Shown: piece by piece, positions 39,189 to 53,100 of the stretch | Layout of the letters: the number at the start of each line of letters is the position of its first letter | Position numbering within the stretch: position 1 is the stretch's first letter | From: Lingula anatina | Lineage: Eukaryota; Brachiopoda; Lingulata; Lingulida; Lingulidae | DNA: 60,219 bases | Direction: 5' to 3' | Assembly: GCF_001039355.2 (NCBI RefSeq) | Contig: NW_019776029.1 | Location: 75,086-135,304, forward strand | Notes under the pieces: model-generated | Told to the model about the DNA's origin: nothing | Databases searched by the model: none | Seen by the model: only the letters and a program-made list of their open reading frames with translations | Position numbers and translations under genes: made by a program

Positions 39189-42100
39189 AGCAGAAAAAAT
39201 TGTACTTTAGCCCAATTTTTCTAAAAGAGCAAATTTTCTTTAAGTCAAATGCTTACTAGTAATGTATGTGCCACCTAATAAAGTTTGTGTGTACACTTAA
39301 AATGGCTTGCTGTTGAAGGTGTATTGTGGAAAATTTTGAAGCTTTCGCCATATTGGCAAAAGTAGTCATTTTTATTTTTGCTAAATTAAAATATATAATA
39401 AGCCAATGGGGAGTTAAGGAGGGAAGCAGGGGTATTGATGACACTGGTGTATACATGTAGCAAGCTGGGATTAAATATTTTTTCACAGGAGATAATTTGG
39501 CATTTAATTTACTAAGTGACAATAGTATAGTAAGAGGTAGAAAAAATATGTAGTTTCTAGCGAAACCCAGTAATTTCAACAATCTCAAGGATAAAGGTTG
39601 GCAAATAATTAAATGTTAATAGTGATAAGGAATTGAATGACATTATTATTGTGTATTAGTTTTCCAGAATGATGGCATTTGTGAGTTTAATATGCCCAAT
39701 AATAGTACAGTAAAGATTGCAAATTGTTTGTTCCATGTATATATCACTGGCTAGGAGATATCTTGAAGGGTATTGCAGCACAAATCTAAGGCATGTATTG
39801 TACTGTTGAATGGAAATTGTCCACTAAATTGTGTAGGAGATTACTGAATTAATAAATACTTGAATGGTGGATGGCAGCACAGGTGCTCCAGGGCTAACAA
39901 CATGTCCCATTTTATGAACCAGTTTGTTAAGTGAATGGACCAGGACTTATCCATGCATCACATATATAATTATGGGGTGTTTTGTGTTTTAATTATTAAA
40001 TGATGTCAAACACAATACCATATTCAAGTTTATTTTGCTTGTACTTAAGTTTTGCTTTTGAAGCTGCAAATTGTAATTTGATGATGCAAGTGTTCACAGA
40101 GTGCATCCATGATGTCTTTCAGCCTGGGACTGAGTATGTTATAATGAAACAAATTAGACAGATTACTAGTAACTATCTGGAGACAAGATGGTAGGTCCCA
40201 TTCTTGAATCTTTGATTGATAATGTTTTTGAAGATTAAAGTGGCATTCTTAAAGAAAATAGATTGATTAGATATAGCAGAAAAAAGTTGGAATTATAGTA
40301 CTTACAAGTTTGAAATGTAATGAGCAATAGAGAAGGTACTACTGCATACATTATGTGTATATGAAGTGTAACCTTTGGAAAATTTATTGTCATCTGGATC
40401 TAAGGCCCCATTCAGAATGAGAAGAGCCGAGTGCTAGCTAGGCCATGACCTAAATGTGGTTGATCTACATGAAAAGAAGATCGCTTAATCCTGTTATGGT
40501 CTCTACTGTTGGGAAATAAAATGCTGAATATACCAGACTGATTAATCACTATCAGTGAACAGGATATCTCAGTGTATCTTCACAAAATTTGATGAAAAAA
40601 TTCAGGATAGCCGGGAATTCGTAAGATATAAAAGAAATAATAATTTCAATACAACCTAGGTTTTCTAACATTTTTAAAAGAACGCCGTAATTTTCTTTCC
40701 CATAGTTGGGTGTCTGTGCAAGTTTTAGAGTCTTGTGTGGACATGTGCACTGCCTTTTTTATTTTACTGAATAAAATATCCATGTTCTGTTTAAAATAAA
40801 ATGTCTTGGTCACCTGACAGTCACGTGAAGTGGTGACCTCTGTCATTCAATCCACTGGTCAACTTATCAAGTATTACCATAGCGACACTGGTCAACTTAA
40901 AAATGTAGCCTTAGTGGCCTCTTGCCAATTTAACAAATGTTGTCATAGAGACCCCGGCCAATTTTAATGAATGTTGTCATAGTGACCACTAGCCAATTTT
41001 ACACGTACTGCCATAGTGACCACTGACAAGTTAAACAAGCATTTTCACCGACCAGCTTAACAAGCGTTGCCATAGTGACCAACAGGAGCCACAGAAGGGA
41101 GCCTGTACTTGGGATCGGTGAGCAAATGATAGAGTTGAGGTAGCTTGGTCCTGAGTAGTAGTTTGTTGTACAGTTCCCACTCATTACTGATGTACGCTGC
41201 TCTGACAGGCTTCTTCTGTATCCCCAGGATAGAGGTCAGGCCCCAGTAGATTAACTCTGAAGTCAGGCAGTTCATCTTGCAGGTGGGGTCCTTATAGTGG
41301 TACACACCCTTACAGTAGGGCCATCTGAAGTTGCAGAAAGAACCATCTTAAGACGTCATCTCAGAGCACATTCAGAACAGCAGGCTAACAGATCCACAGA
41401 TCAAATATGGCCGACCCACTTGAATGCTTGTTGTTTAATCCCCGCTGGGAGTCTATTCAGTGGCTAATCAGGAATTAAGTGGCAAACTTTTAAATGGGTC
41501 GCCTCCTTTGATCTGTGTTTCAGACGTAGTCTACTAATACCTTTATTTTATTAGACAACTATTATTTTGTTTTGAAATAAAGTAGAACAAATGTTTTGTC
41601 TTAAGTTTCTACCAATTTTAGGTCTAAATTTTTTTTAAGTTTAATGAAACCAGCCCCATGTCTTCATTAAGTATTTGAGTGTATTGTTTTTGTACTTTTA
41701 AGAGAATATGTTTGATTTTGCCACTCACTTGTATGTATGTTTGTATGCCAATCCGCAATCCGCAATGGCCTCCAGTGTAATTTTCCCCAAGGTGGAGCCA
41801 CTGTTTTCGCCAAACACAGCAGGAAAAGCAAAGGCGAGGCCGATACTTGTAATAAGATGGAGTGTCTCCTCCAGTGTGAAGTCAATGTCTGATTCATTGA
41901 GGTATTCGTCATTTTTGAACAGGTTGAACCCCAGTTTGTACGCACTATAAAAAAAGAAGATAAAAAAATGCCTGTGAGACTCCGATCATGAATTCATTAT
42001 AGGGTTACACTGATGAGCAAGATTGTCCATGTACCCCATCTTCACCCAGAGATATACTTTGACCAGATTTTTAATAAAAGTTTCTGTACTTCTATTTCTA

Positions 42101-45100
42101 CATTTTTTTTTTTTTTTGGTGGGGGGGGTCCTGATACCCGGAGTTTCATGATAATGAAGTAAGAAACAGAATAATTTACTTGAATGTTACCATGCTTTTC
42201 TTAGAGTTGTACTGCATAGTCTTCATTTGACTTGCGGATCTGCAAAAGAATGTTTTTAAAACTTTTTTAGTGTAATAAAATCCATTCTGTATGGTATGTT
42301 GAAATGCATAAGATGTTTCCAATGAAAAGTTAATCTTCAGACAAGGTAAATTCTTACTGAAAAACCAAAAGATAATCGGTAGAATTTGGTAGGCCTACTC
42401 TTATCAAGTACTTACACTACAGTAGACCTGCATAACTCTTGAAACAGTTTCTTTTTCTGATTATTTAAAGATGTTAGGCAATTTATATATAATATTTATC
42501 TTATACCAAAAATTAAAAGCCCATCCCCAAGATTCATTTTCAATAAGCAATAACAAAGTTATAAACTGAGGAGTGATGTCGAGTCTGCTGTATATATACC
42601 ATGGTCACACAATACACACACAAAATTTGGGAAACTTATTTTGAATAATTATGAAATAACTATATGAACTAAAGTGAATATTTTGACCAAATTTCAATGG
42701 ATAATGCACCCATCATTCTTTAAACTTTTTTCCCACTACATTACATAGATTTTCTATTATTGAAAAACAAATTTTTAGTTTCCAAACTTTTTTGGAAGAG
42801 TTTAGTTCCCAGTCAAAAACTTTTAGGGTTTGTTTATCAATTTTTTAAGCCATTGATTTTTTTTCCCCCTAGCCTTACCTAAACAAGGAAAACGTAGCCT
42901 TATTTTCTATCAGTTTATGGACAACGGCTTTGTTATCCACCATCCCATTGCCATCATTGTCCAAGTACTCCGCCATGATATTTGCAGCGTGGCGCACCCT
43001 GGTGTCAGGTACATCTTCGACTGCCACAATATGGACGCCAAATACGTTTAGGTACTTTGTGAAGTAGGGCTTAAGGTCAGCTATACAGGGAGGGATAGGA
43101 GATATCGTCATGTTTACGCACCAGGAATTGGCTCTGCAATGAGTCAAGTGGTTTGTGGCCTTTCGCTGGAAGAGATTTTACGTTACGTCCTGATTTGTAA
43201 TATCACACAAATTGCTCAAAGAAGCTTGATAATATGAAAACCCCCCACCCCNGCATGTAGCAAGCTGGGATTAAATATTTCTTCACAGGAGATAATTTGG
43301 CATTTAATTTACTAAGTGGCAATAGTATAGTAAGAGGTAGAAATAATATGTAGTTTCTAGCGAAACCCTGTAATTTCAACAATCTCAAGGATAAAGGTTG
43401 GTAAATAATTAAATGTAAATAGTGAAAAGGAATTGAATGTCATTATTGTGTATTAGTTTTCCTGAATGATGGCATTTGTGAGTATACTATGCCCAATAAT
43501 GGTGCAGTAAAGATTGCAAATTGTTTGTTCCATGTATACATCACTGGCTAGGAGATATCTTGAAGGGTATTGCAGCACAAATCTAAGGCATGTATTGTAC
43601 TGTAGAATGGAAATTGTCTAAGACTAACCCCCATTTCCATAGATTAGATCAACCTACTTTAGATCGACCTAACTCCCTGGGGGTTCACGCTAAATAGCTG
43701 TCAGCCGGGTGGACACGAAAGTTAATTATCCCCTTACAGCTTGTAGTAGGCAGGACGGAGATTTAAGTCGGATTATCTGAAAGTAATCTAGTGAGACTCC
43801 CCGCCGGGGATAGATCGATCTAAAATCTATGGGAATAGAGCCTTTGTGTAGGAGATTACTAATACTTGAATGGTGGATGACAGCACAGGTGCTCCAGGGC
43901 TAACAACATGTCCCATTTTATGAACCAGTTTGTTAAGTGAATGGACCAGGACTTATCCATGCATCACATATATATAATTATAGGGTGTTTTGTGTTTTAA
44001 TTATTAAATGATGTCAAATACAATACCATATTCAAGTTTATTTTGCTTGTACTTAAGTTTTTGCTTTTGAAGGTGCAAATTGTAATTTGATGATGCAAGT
44101 GTTCACAGAGTGCATCCATGATGTCTTTCAGCCTGTGACTGAGTATGTTATGTAATGAAACAAATTCGACAGATTAACCAACTGGAGACAAGATGTTAGG
44201 TACCATTCTTGATTCTTTGATTGATAATGTCATTGAAGATTAAAGTGGCATTCTTAAAGAAGAAAGATAAATCAGATATAGCAGAGAAAATTTGGAATTA
44301 TAGTACTTACAAGTTTGATATATAATGAGCAATAGAGAAGGTACTACTGCATACATTATATGTATATGAAGTGTAACCTTTGGAAAATTTATTGTCATCC
44401 GGATCTATGACCCCATTCAGAATGAGAAGAGCCAAGTGCTAGCTAGGCCATGACCTAAATATGGTAGACCTACATGAAAAGAAGATCACTTAATCCTGTA
44501 ATGGTCTCTACTGTTGGGAAATAAAATGCTGAATATACCAGACTGATTAATCACTATCAGTGAACAGGATATCTCAGTGTTTCTTCACAAAATTTGATGA
44601 AACTTTCAGGATAGCCAGGAATTCATGAGATATAAAAGAAATAATAAATTCAATACAACCTAGGTTTTCTAAATTTTTTAAAAGATCGCTGTTATTTTCT
44701 TTTCCATTGATAGGTGTCTATGCAGGTTTTAGAGTGCCCTCACTGTTCCTAAGCCAGTCTTGTGTGGACGTGTGCACTGCTTTTTTATTTTACTGAATAA
44801 AATATCCTTGTTCTGCTTAAAATAAAGTGCCTTGGTCACCTGACAGTCACATGAAGTGATGATCTCTCTCATTCAGTCCACTGGTCAACTTATCAAGTTT
44901 TACCATAGGGACACTGGTCAACTTAAAGATATAGCCTTGGTGGCCTCTTGCCAACTTAACAAGTGTTGTCGTAGAGACCACTGGCCAATTTTAATTAATG
45001 TTGTCATAGTGACCACTAGCCAATTTTTCACGTGCTGCCATAGTGACCACTGACAAGCTAAACAAGCATTTTCACCGACCAGCTTAACAAGCATTGCCAT

Positions 45101-48100
45101 AGTGACCAACAGGAGCCACAGAAGGGAGCCTGTACTTGGGATCGGTGAGCAAATGATAGAGTTGAGGTAGCTTGGTCCTGAGTAGTAGTTTGTTGTACAG
45201 TTCCCACTCATTACTGATGTACGCTGCTCTGACAGGCTTCTTCTGTATCCCCAGGATAGAGGTCAGGCCCCAGTAGATCAACTCTGAAGTCAGGCAGTTC
45301 ATCTTGCAGGTGGGGTCCTTATAGTGGTACACACCCTTACAGTAGGGCCATCTGAAGTTGCAGAAAGAACCATCTTAAGATGTCATCTCAGAGCATATTC
45401 AGAACAGCAGGCTAACAGATCCACAGATCAAATATGGCCGACCCACTTGAATGCTTGTTGTTTAATCCCCGCTGGGAGTCTATTCAGTGGCTAATCAGGA
45501 ATTAAGTGGCAAACTTTTAAATGGGTCGCCTCCTTTGATCTGTGTTTCAGACGTAGTCTACTAATACCTTTATTTTATTAGACAACTATTATTTTGTTTT
45601 GAAATAAAGTAGAACAAATGTTTTGTCTTAAGTTTCTACCAATTTTAGGTCTAAATTTTTTTAAAGTTTAATGAAACCAGCCCCATGTCTTCATTAAGTA
45701 TTTGAATGTATTGTATTTGTACTTTTAAGAGAATATAATTTATTTTGCCACTCACTTGTATGTATGTTTGTATGCCAGTCCGCAATCCGCAATGGCCTCA
45801 AGTGTAATTTTCCCCAAGGTGGAGCCACTGTTTTCGCCAAACACAGCAGGAAAAGCAAAGGCGAGACCGATACTTGTAATAAGGTGGAGTGTCTCCTCCA
45901 GTGTGAAGTCAATGTCTGATTCATTGAGGTATTCGTCATTTTTGAACAGGTTGAACCCCAGTTTGTACGCACTATAAAAATAGAAGATAAAAAATCTCTG
46001 TGAGACTCCGCTCGTGAATTCATCATTAGGGTTACACTGATGAGCAAGATTGTCCATGTACCCCACCTTCACCCAGAGATATACTTTGACCAGATTTTTA
46101 ATAAAAGTTTCTGTACTTCTATTTCTACATTTTTTTTTTTTGTATTTATATTTGTACTCTATGGGAATGAAATTGGGATAAAATAATTTGTTTGATGATA
46201 TTAATACTCTCTGTCCTGGAGCTGCATTATCAAACTAAAAATATTGAAACACATATATTTATATACATTTTTTTTTTCTTTTTTTTTTNNNNNNNNNNNN
46301 NNNNNNNNNNNNNNNNNNNNNNNNNNNNNNNNNNNNNNNNNNNNNNNNNNNNNNNNNNNNNNNNNNNNNNNNNNNNNNNNNNNNNNNNNNNNNNNNNNNN
46401 NNNNNNNNNNNNNNNNNNNNNNNNNNNNNNNNNNNNNNNNNNNNNNNNNNNNNNNNNNNNNNNNNNNNNNNNNNNNNNNNNNNNNNNNNNNNNNNNNNNN
46501 NNNNNNNNNNNNNNNNNNNNNNNNNNNNNNNNNNNNNNNNNNNNNNNNNNNNNNNNNNNNNNNNNNNNNNNNNNNNNNNNNNNNNNNNNNNNNNNNNNNN
46601 NNNNNNNNNNNNNNNNNNNNNNNNNNNNNNNNNNNNNNNNNNNNNNNNNNNNNNNNNNNNNNNNNNNNNNNNNNNNNNNNNNNNNNNNNNNNNNNNNNNN
46701 NNNNNNNNNNNNNNNNNNNNNNNNNNNNNNNNNNNNNNNNNNNNNNNNNNNNNNNNNNNNNNNNNNNNNNNNNNNNNNNNNNNNNNNNNNNNNNNNTTTT
46801 TTTTTTTTTTGGGGGGGGGGGGTCCTGATACCCGGAGTTTCATGATAATAAAGTAAGAAACAGAATAATTTACTTGAATGTTACCATGCTTTTCTTAGAT
46901 TTGTACTGCATAGTCTTCATTTGACTTGTGGATCTGCAAAAGAATGTTTTTTTAATTTTTTAAAATGTGATAAAATCCATTCTGTATGATATGTTGAAAT
47001 GCATAAGATGATGTTTCCAATGAAAAGTATTAATTAATCTCCAGACAAGGTAAATTCTTACTGAAAAACCAAAAGATAATCGGTAGAATTTGGTACTCTA
47101 ATCAAGTACTTATACTACAGTAGACCTGTATAACTCTTGAAACAGTTTTTTCTGTCTGATTATTTAAAGATGTTAGGCAATTTATATATAATATTTATCT
47201 TATACCAAAAATTAAAGGCCCATCCCCAAGATTAATTTTCAATAAGCAATAACAAAGTTATAAACTGAGGAGTGATGTCGAGTCTGCTGTATATAAACCA
47301 TGGTCACACAATACACTCACAAAATTTGGGAAACTTATTTTGAATAATTATGAAATAACTATATGAACTAAACGGAATATTTTGACCAAATTTCAATGGA
47401 TAATGCACCCATCATTCTTTAAACTTTTTTCCCACTACATTACATAGATTTTCTATTATTGAAAAACAAATTTTTAGTTTCCAAACCTTTTTGGAAGAGT
47501 TAGTTCCCAATCAGAAACTTTTAGGGTTTGTTTATCAATTTTTTAAGCCATTGATTTTTTTCCCTTAGCCTTACATAAACAAGGAAAACGTAGCCTTATT
47601 TTCTATCAGTTTACAGACAACGGCTTTGTTATCCACCATCCCATCGCCATCATTGTCCAAGTACTCCGCCATGATATTTGCAGCGTGGAGCACCCTGGTG
47701 TCAGGTACATCTTCGACTGCCACAATATGGACGCCAAATACGTTTAGGTACTTTGTGAAGTAGGGCTTAAGGTCAGCTATACAAGGAGGGATAGGAGATA
47801 TCGTCATGTTTATGCACCTGGAACTGGCTCTGCAAGGAGTCAAGTGGTTTGTGGCCTTTCGCTGGAAGAGATTTTACGTTACGTCCTGATTTGTAATATC
47901 ACACAAATTGCTCAAAGAAGCTTGATAATATGAAAACCCCCCACCCCCACCCCCACCCCACCTCTTCAAAATTGTTTGGTTTGGAAAAATTAGAAATGTT
48001 GTTTCAGAAATGAGTTGGCCTGGTGTCAGGGGGCTAATTTTTGTGAGTGTCTGGAAAAGGTGAGTCTTGAAATATTAGATTAAAGTTTTCAAAGAAAATG

Positions 48101-50088
48101 AAGAATAATTTAAAGAAAGTTTTAAATTAAGTAATTACAAAATAACCATAAATGATTGTATGAAATATAGAAGATTGGTCTCCACAGATAGTCTAAAATC
48201 AAAGCAACCTCAGGAATGGTCTCAAGAAGGATAGACATGATGTTATTTAAAACTGCTTTGAGCTGCTTCTGTCAATATATATTTGAAGTTTCTTGGATTT
48301 TGTTCTGATTTCAATTTAACTAGGAAGATTTCAGCATTCTTTAATGCTTTAGGTATGGACAAATTTTAAAATGAACTTGCACAGTACATTTTGAAATTTT
48401 GACCAACACAAGATGTTTAACACTCTGAATTAGCACTAGCACCACATTTGAGGCCTTCTTAACAGCCATTTTACCTTGCTGGTGCCTAGCTGTTTATGGG
48501 ATTTCCTGTCGAGATCAGATCTTTCTTCTACGAAATTGATTGATTCTGTGTGCTGATGACTCCAGCGACTTAGGCTTGGGATCATCTTGTCTGTCTCTGC
48601 CAGTTTTTGATTGTCTCTAGTGGCGTTAGCAACTACATACATTCCTCCAAACATCAGTAGTAGTATCCATAGGATGCAAAACTTGTTCCAGCCAAGTCGT
48701 GTTTGCCATGGTGGTAGTTTAATGGCAGCAATATCCATGTTATAACCGATTGCCATACTGTCTGTGAGATACACTCACTCAATATTCTAGATGTTATGAT
48801 TGTCAGAGTATTCCATGCACGAGAGCTGCAATCTTCTTCTCTTCTAGAAATGTGTACATTTGAGACGAGGGCCTATCTGCAAAGTGAAATCATTCATATC
48901 GAGATCAGTCTGTTAGAAGTGAAACAAGACCTTTTTTGGATTTTTTTACCTATTTTGGATTTTTTGTCCAAATGGTCAATTTTTTATTTATTTATTTATT
49001 ATTATTTTTTTAGAGGGCTTCTCTGATTTGATTTAGTATCCACCGTGTCAAGATTTTTTCGTTTAGCCACTCCACTAGGATGCCATGTTTTGCTTTCTAG
49101 AGATCAGCATTCAGTGTCCTCTCTAAATACTATTTTCTGACCCCACCTTCAATAATTACCAACCTCGCTCAAGTATCTATCTCAGTATTTTACCATTTTA
49201 TGCGCCGCTCGGTCGTCAAGGTGTTCCTACTCGAGCAACAGGGTGACTCCCGCTCTTGCTACCAACACCAACCGTTATTGAGCTGAGCAAATAATTTCTT
49301 CCTCTCCTTTCATCTACTATTAATACAGACTACTGACCCCTACATTTATGTCATTTTATATCTTCACCTTTACAATTATATTACTATATATTACTAGTAA
49401 TGTATGTGCCACCTAATATCCTCTTTTAATAATCCGTTATCTTAGACTTACGTATTTATAATTCATTGTCTCAGAATGATGTACACATATAAGTGTGTCT
49501 TACCAAGTGTAAGGAGCCACAAATTTCCACCAGACTGAGACTCTGGTATTACACCAGAGTAAATTAATACGCGAGGAAAAAACCGCGAATGTGTGAATGC
49601 AGATTAATGGAATGGGTATTTTAAGTCTTGGCATAGAATCTTAATGATGCTTCACCAGTGTCTTGAATAGATGCAACAACCCATAAACAATGTTCTGCAG
49701 ACACTGTGCCAGCAGTGGGGTGATGGTTGTTTAGGCACATTCAGAACAAGTTGATCCACGAACTAATAGATCCAGAGGATCAAATATGGTGCCACCCACT
49801 TGAAAGCATGCCGAGATTTGATTGCTCTTCCCCTGCAGGGAGGTAGGAATCCATCGTCAAGCGGCTCCATATTTGATCTGCAGCTTAGTTAGTCCACGGA
49901 TCAACTTTGTTGTGAATGCTGTCTTACAGTATGTTGTGGTTGAAAAGATTTCTTAATGAGGTGCTTGTTGTGAAAGGAGGATTGTGGTGGCCAGTTAAAA
50001 AGCTGGGATTAGACCGTGCCATCTGTAGGTTTCTGTAGATTTCTAGTTATTTGTTGTCATCTTTTAATTGCTGTCTGCTGGGGTTAAC

Positions 50089-50121
<33 letters not shown>

Positions 50122-53100
50122 CATTTGGTTATCATAAGTAACATGGTTTTCCCATAATGGTCATCATGGCAGCAGCACCCATAATTGTTTTCTTCTATTC
50201 TGATGCAATATTACATATTGGTTAACAGCATAATGACCGTCAATTTTTAATAATAAAATATACCTATCATGGATTTTCAGAAAATGTGACTAGCATGGGT
50301 CTTCAAGCATGTAGAACTTCAAAGTCACAACTTGAAAATGCCAAAATGTAAACAAGACAGCACTGTTCTGAAATGTTTTTTTTTTCCATTTTTAACAATT
50401 TTTAACATAAAACAAAATTAACAGCTTACTGCCATTTTTATATAATCAACTAAGAAAATTCATGAGATGGGAAAAATATCAATAGAGCAGTGTTAAATGT
50501 CCAATTTCTTCCATTCTGAGATTCTGAACATAGTGAATGATTGAATCTGACAAACTGCAATGATATGAGTTTATTTCCATTTTTGAAACTTTATTACACA
50601 ATACACGATAACAAATTAACCATCATTTTTACAAAATCAACTAACAATGTTGTAAAGATGCAGGAAATGTCANACATGTAGCAAGCTGGGATTAAATATT
50701 TCTTCACAGGAGATAATTTGGCATTTAATTTACTAAGTGGCAATAGTATAGTAAGAGGTAAAAAAATATGTAGTTTCTAGCGAAACCCTGTAATTTCAAC
50801 AATCTCAAGGATAAAGGTTGGTAAATAATTAAATGTAAATAGTGATAAGGAATTGAATGTCATTATTGTGTATTAGTTTTCCTGAATGATGGCATTTGTG
50901 AGTATACTATGCCCAATAATGGTGCAGTAAAGATTGCAAATTGTTTGTTCCATGTATACATCACTGGCTAGGAGATATCTTGAAGGGTATTGCAGCACAA
51001 ATCTAAGGCATGTATTGTACTGTAGAATGGAAATTGTCTAAGGCTAACCCCCATTTCCATAGATTAGATCAACCTACTTTAGATCGACCTAACTCCCTGG
51101 GGGTTCACGCTAAATAGCTGTCAGCCGGGTGGACACGAAAGTTAATTATCCCCTTGCAGCTTGTAGTAGGCAGGACGGAGATTTAAGTCGGATTATCTGA
51201 AAGTAATCTAGTGAGACTCCCCGCGGGGATAGATCGATCTAAAATCTATGGGAATAGAGCCTTTGTGTAGGAGATTACTAATACTTGAATGGTGGATGAC
51301 AGCACAGGTGCTCCAGGGCTAACAATGTGTCCCATTAAATGTACCAGTTTGTTAAGTGAATGGACCAGGACTTATCCATGCATCACATATATAATTATGG
51401 GGTGTTTTGTGTTTTAATTATTAAATGATGTCAAATACAATACCATATTCAAGTTTATTTTGCTTGTACTTAAGTTTTGCTTTTGAAGCTGCAAATTATA
51501 ATTTGATGATGCAAGTGTTCACAGAGTGCATCCATGATGTCTTTCAGCCTGTGACTGAGTATGTTGTGTAATAAAAATTAGACAGATTAACCAACTGGAG
51601 ACAAGATGTTAGTTACCATTCTTGAATCTTTGATTGATGATGTCATTGAAGATTAAAGTAGCATTCTTAAAGAAGATAGATAAAGGTAGATTCAGATGTG
51701 GCAGAAAAAAATGGAATTTTAGTACTTACAAGTTTGAAATATAATGAGCAATAGAGAAGGTACAAGTGCAGTACATGTATATGAAATGTAACCTTTGGAA
51801 ACAATACTGTCCTTTGAAAATGGCTTACTAGTTCTGTACATTGACTAGAAATGGTAAATTGTTGAAATTTCTAGGGAATTCCTTTAGTTTACTATTTATT
51901 TAGGTCTAATGCACATTCATTGTTTTATTACCTTGAACTATTCACTCCAATGACTACGAGATTGAAAAACCAACCACAAAAGTTTTTGTTCAGGATCTGC
52001 TCCCTCTTTCTGTTTTGGACCAGTAGATTCTTAGATCCTCTCTTTCATATATTAAATAGACTTAGGCATATTTATTCACTTACAAGTGAAACTTAAAAGG
52101 AATCATTTAAGCTTTAATCATCCCTGAAGTTCAGGTTTATCCTTTTAAGTGAAACTTTCCTTAGGAAAGTGAAAAACTTGATGCAAATTTGCTGCAAACG
52201 TTAACTAAAAAGCTCGCAAGAAACTTTTTGAGGTTGTTGTAAGAAAAAATAGTTGCTGTGAATTTCCTCTAGCAAATTTGATGCAAATATATACAGCAAC
52301 AGTTTGCAAGAAGTCTAAATTTTAGGTAAGGTTAGGATATTTTATATATGTTGCAAGAAGATGAAGAAAGGACATTTGAATTTATTTGCTTATATTAATA
52401 ACACTCTCTTCTTATGTCATTGATTGTATGTAGAAACGTCAACATTACAAATTGCAAGCACAAAACCAAATTGTCTGTGCAATTTTTGCTTGACTTACCT
52501 TTTAAAATTTAATTTTTCTCTGTCATTTAATAGTCAGGCAAGTCACCAGAAGGTCACTATCGCCCCCTAGTGCCAAAAGTAAACAGCAGCCAACCAAGAG
52601 GAGTTCTTTACAAGCCTCAGATTTCAAATCTACACCAAGACAAACCACAAATAGGAAATCACTGTCGCCATTTGGTGTTAAAGTTACACCAAGACAGACC
52701 AGCAGCAGAAGATCATTTTCGCCATCTGGTGTGAAGTTACGAGGAAGTCCATCTGTTCTTTGTGGTGAAAGCAGTGTGGCAAGTCCAGCGTGTAAGAAGA
52801 GGAATGCTAAGGGAGAGACACCACTTCACATAGCTGCTATTAAAGTAAAATACCATAGTTTTCTTAGGCCAAATATTATATTTCTCTGTCTCTCTTTACA
52901 TATATATATATATGTAAAAAAGATAGATAGATAGATAGATATGATTATGAATCTACCTTGATCTGCAATCAGGAGTGAGTGATATGTGCAAACTTTTTTG
53001 CTTTCCATTATGTTAATAAATTATTGTTGTGATTGTTATTTATTTTAATAACCTGATTATCAGATTAATATCTTAAACTTGATAAAAACTGTGGAAAATA

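Noticed and set aside
44918-45211. A - strand frame of 97 codons overlapping nested gene C exon 4.
   Set aside because: It is an alternative frame of the exon that runs on through the 3'UTR minisatellite.
46192-46845. Long frames across the N run.
   Set aside because: They consist of unknown bases.
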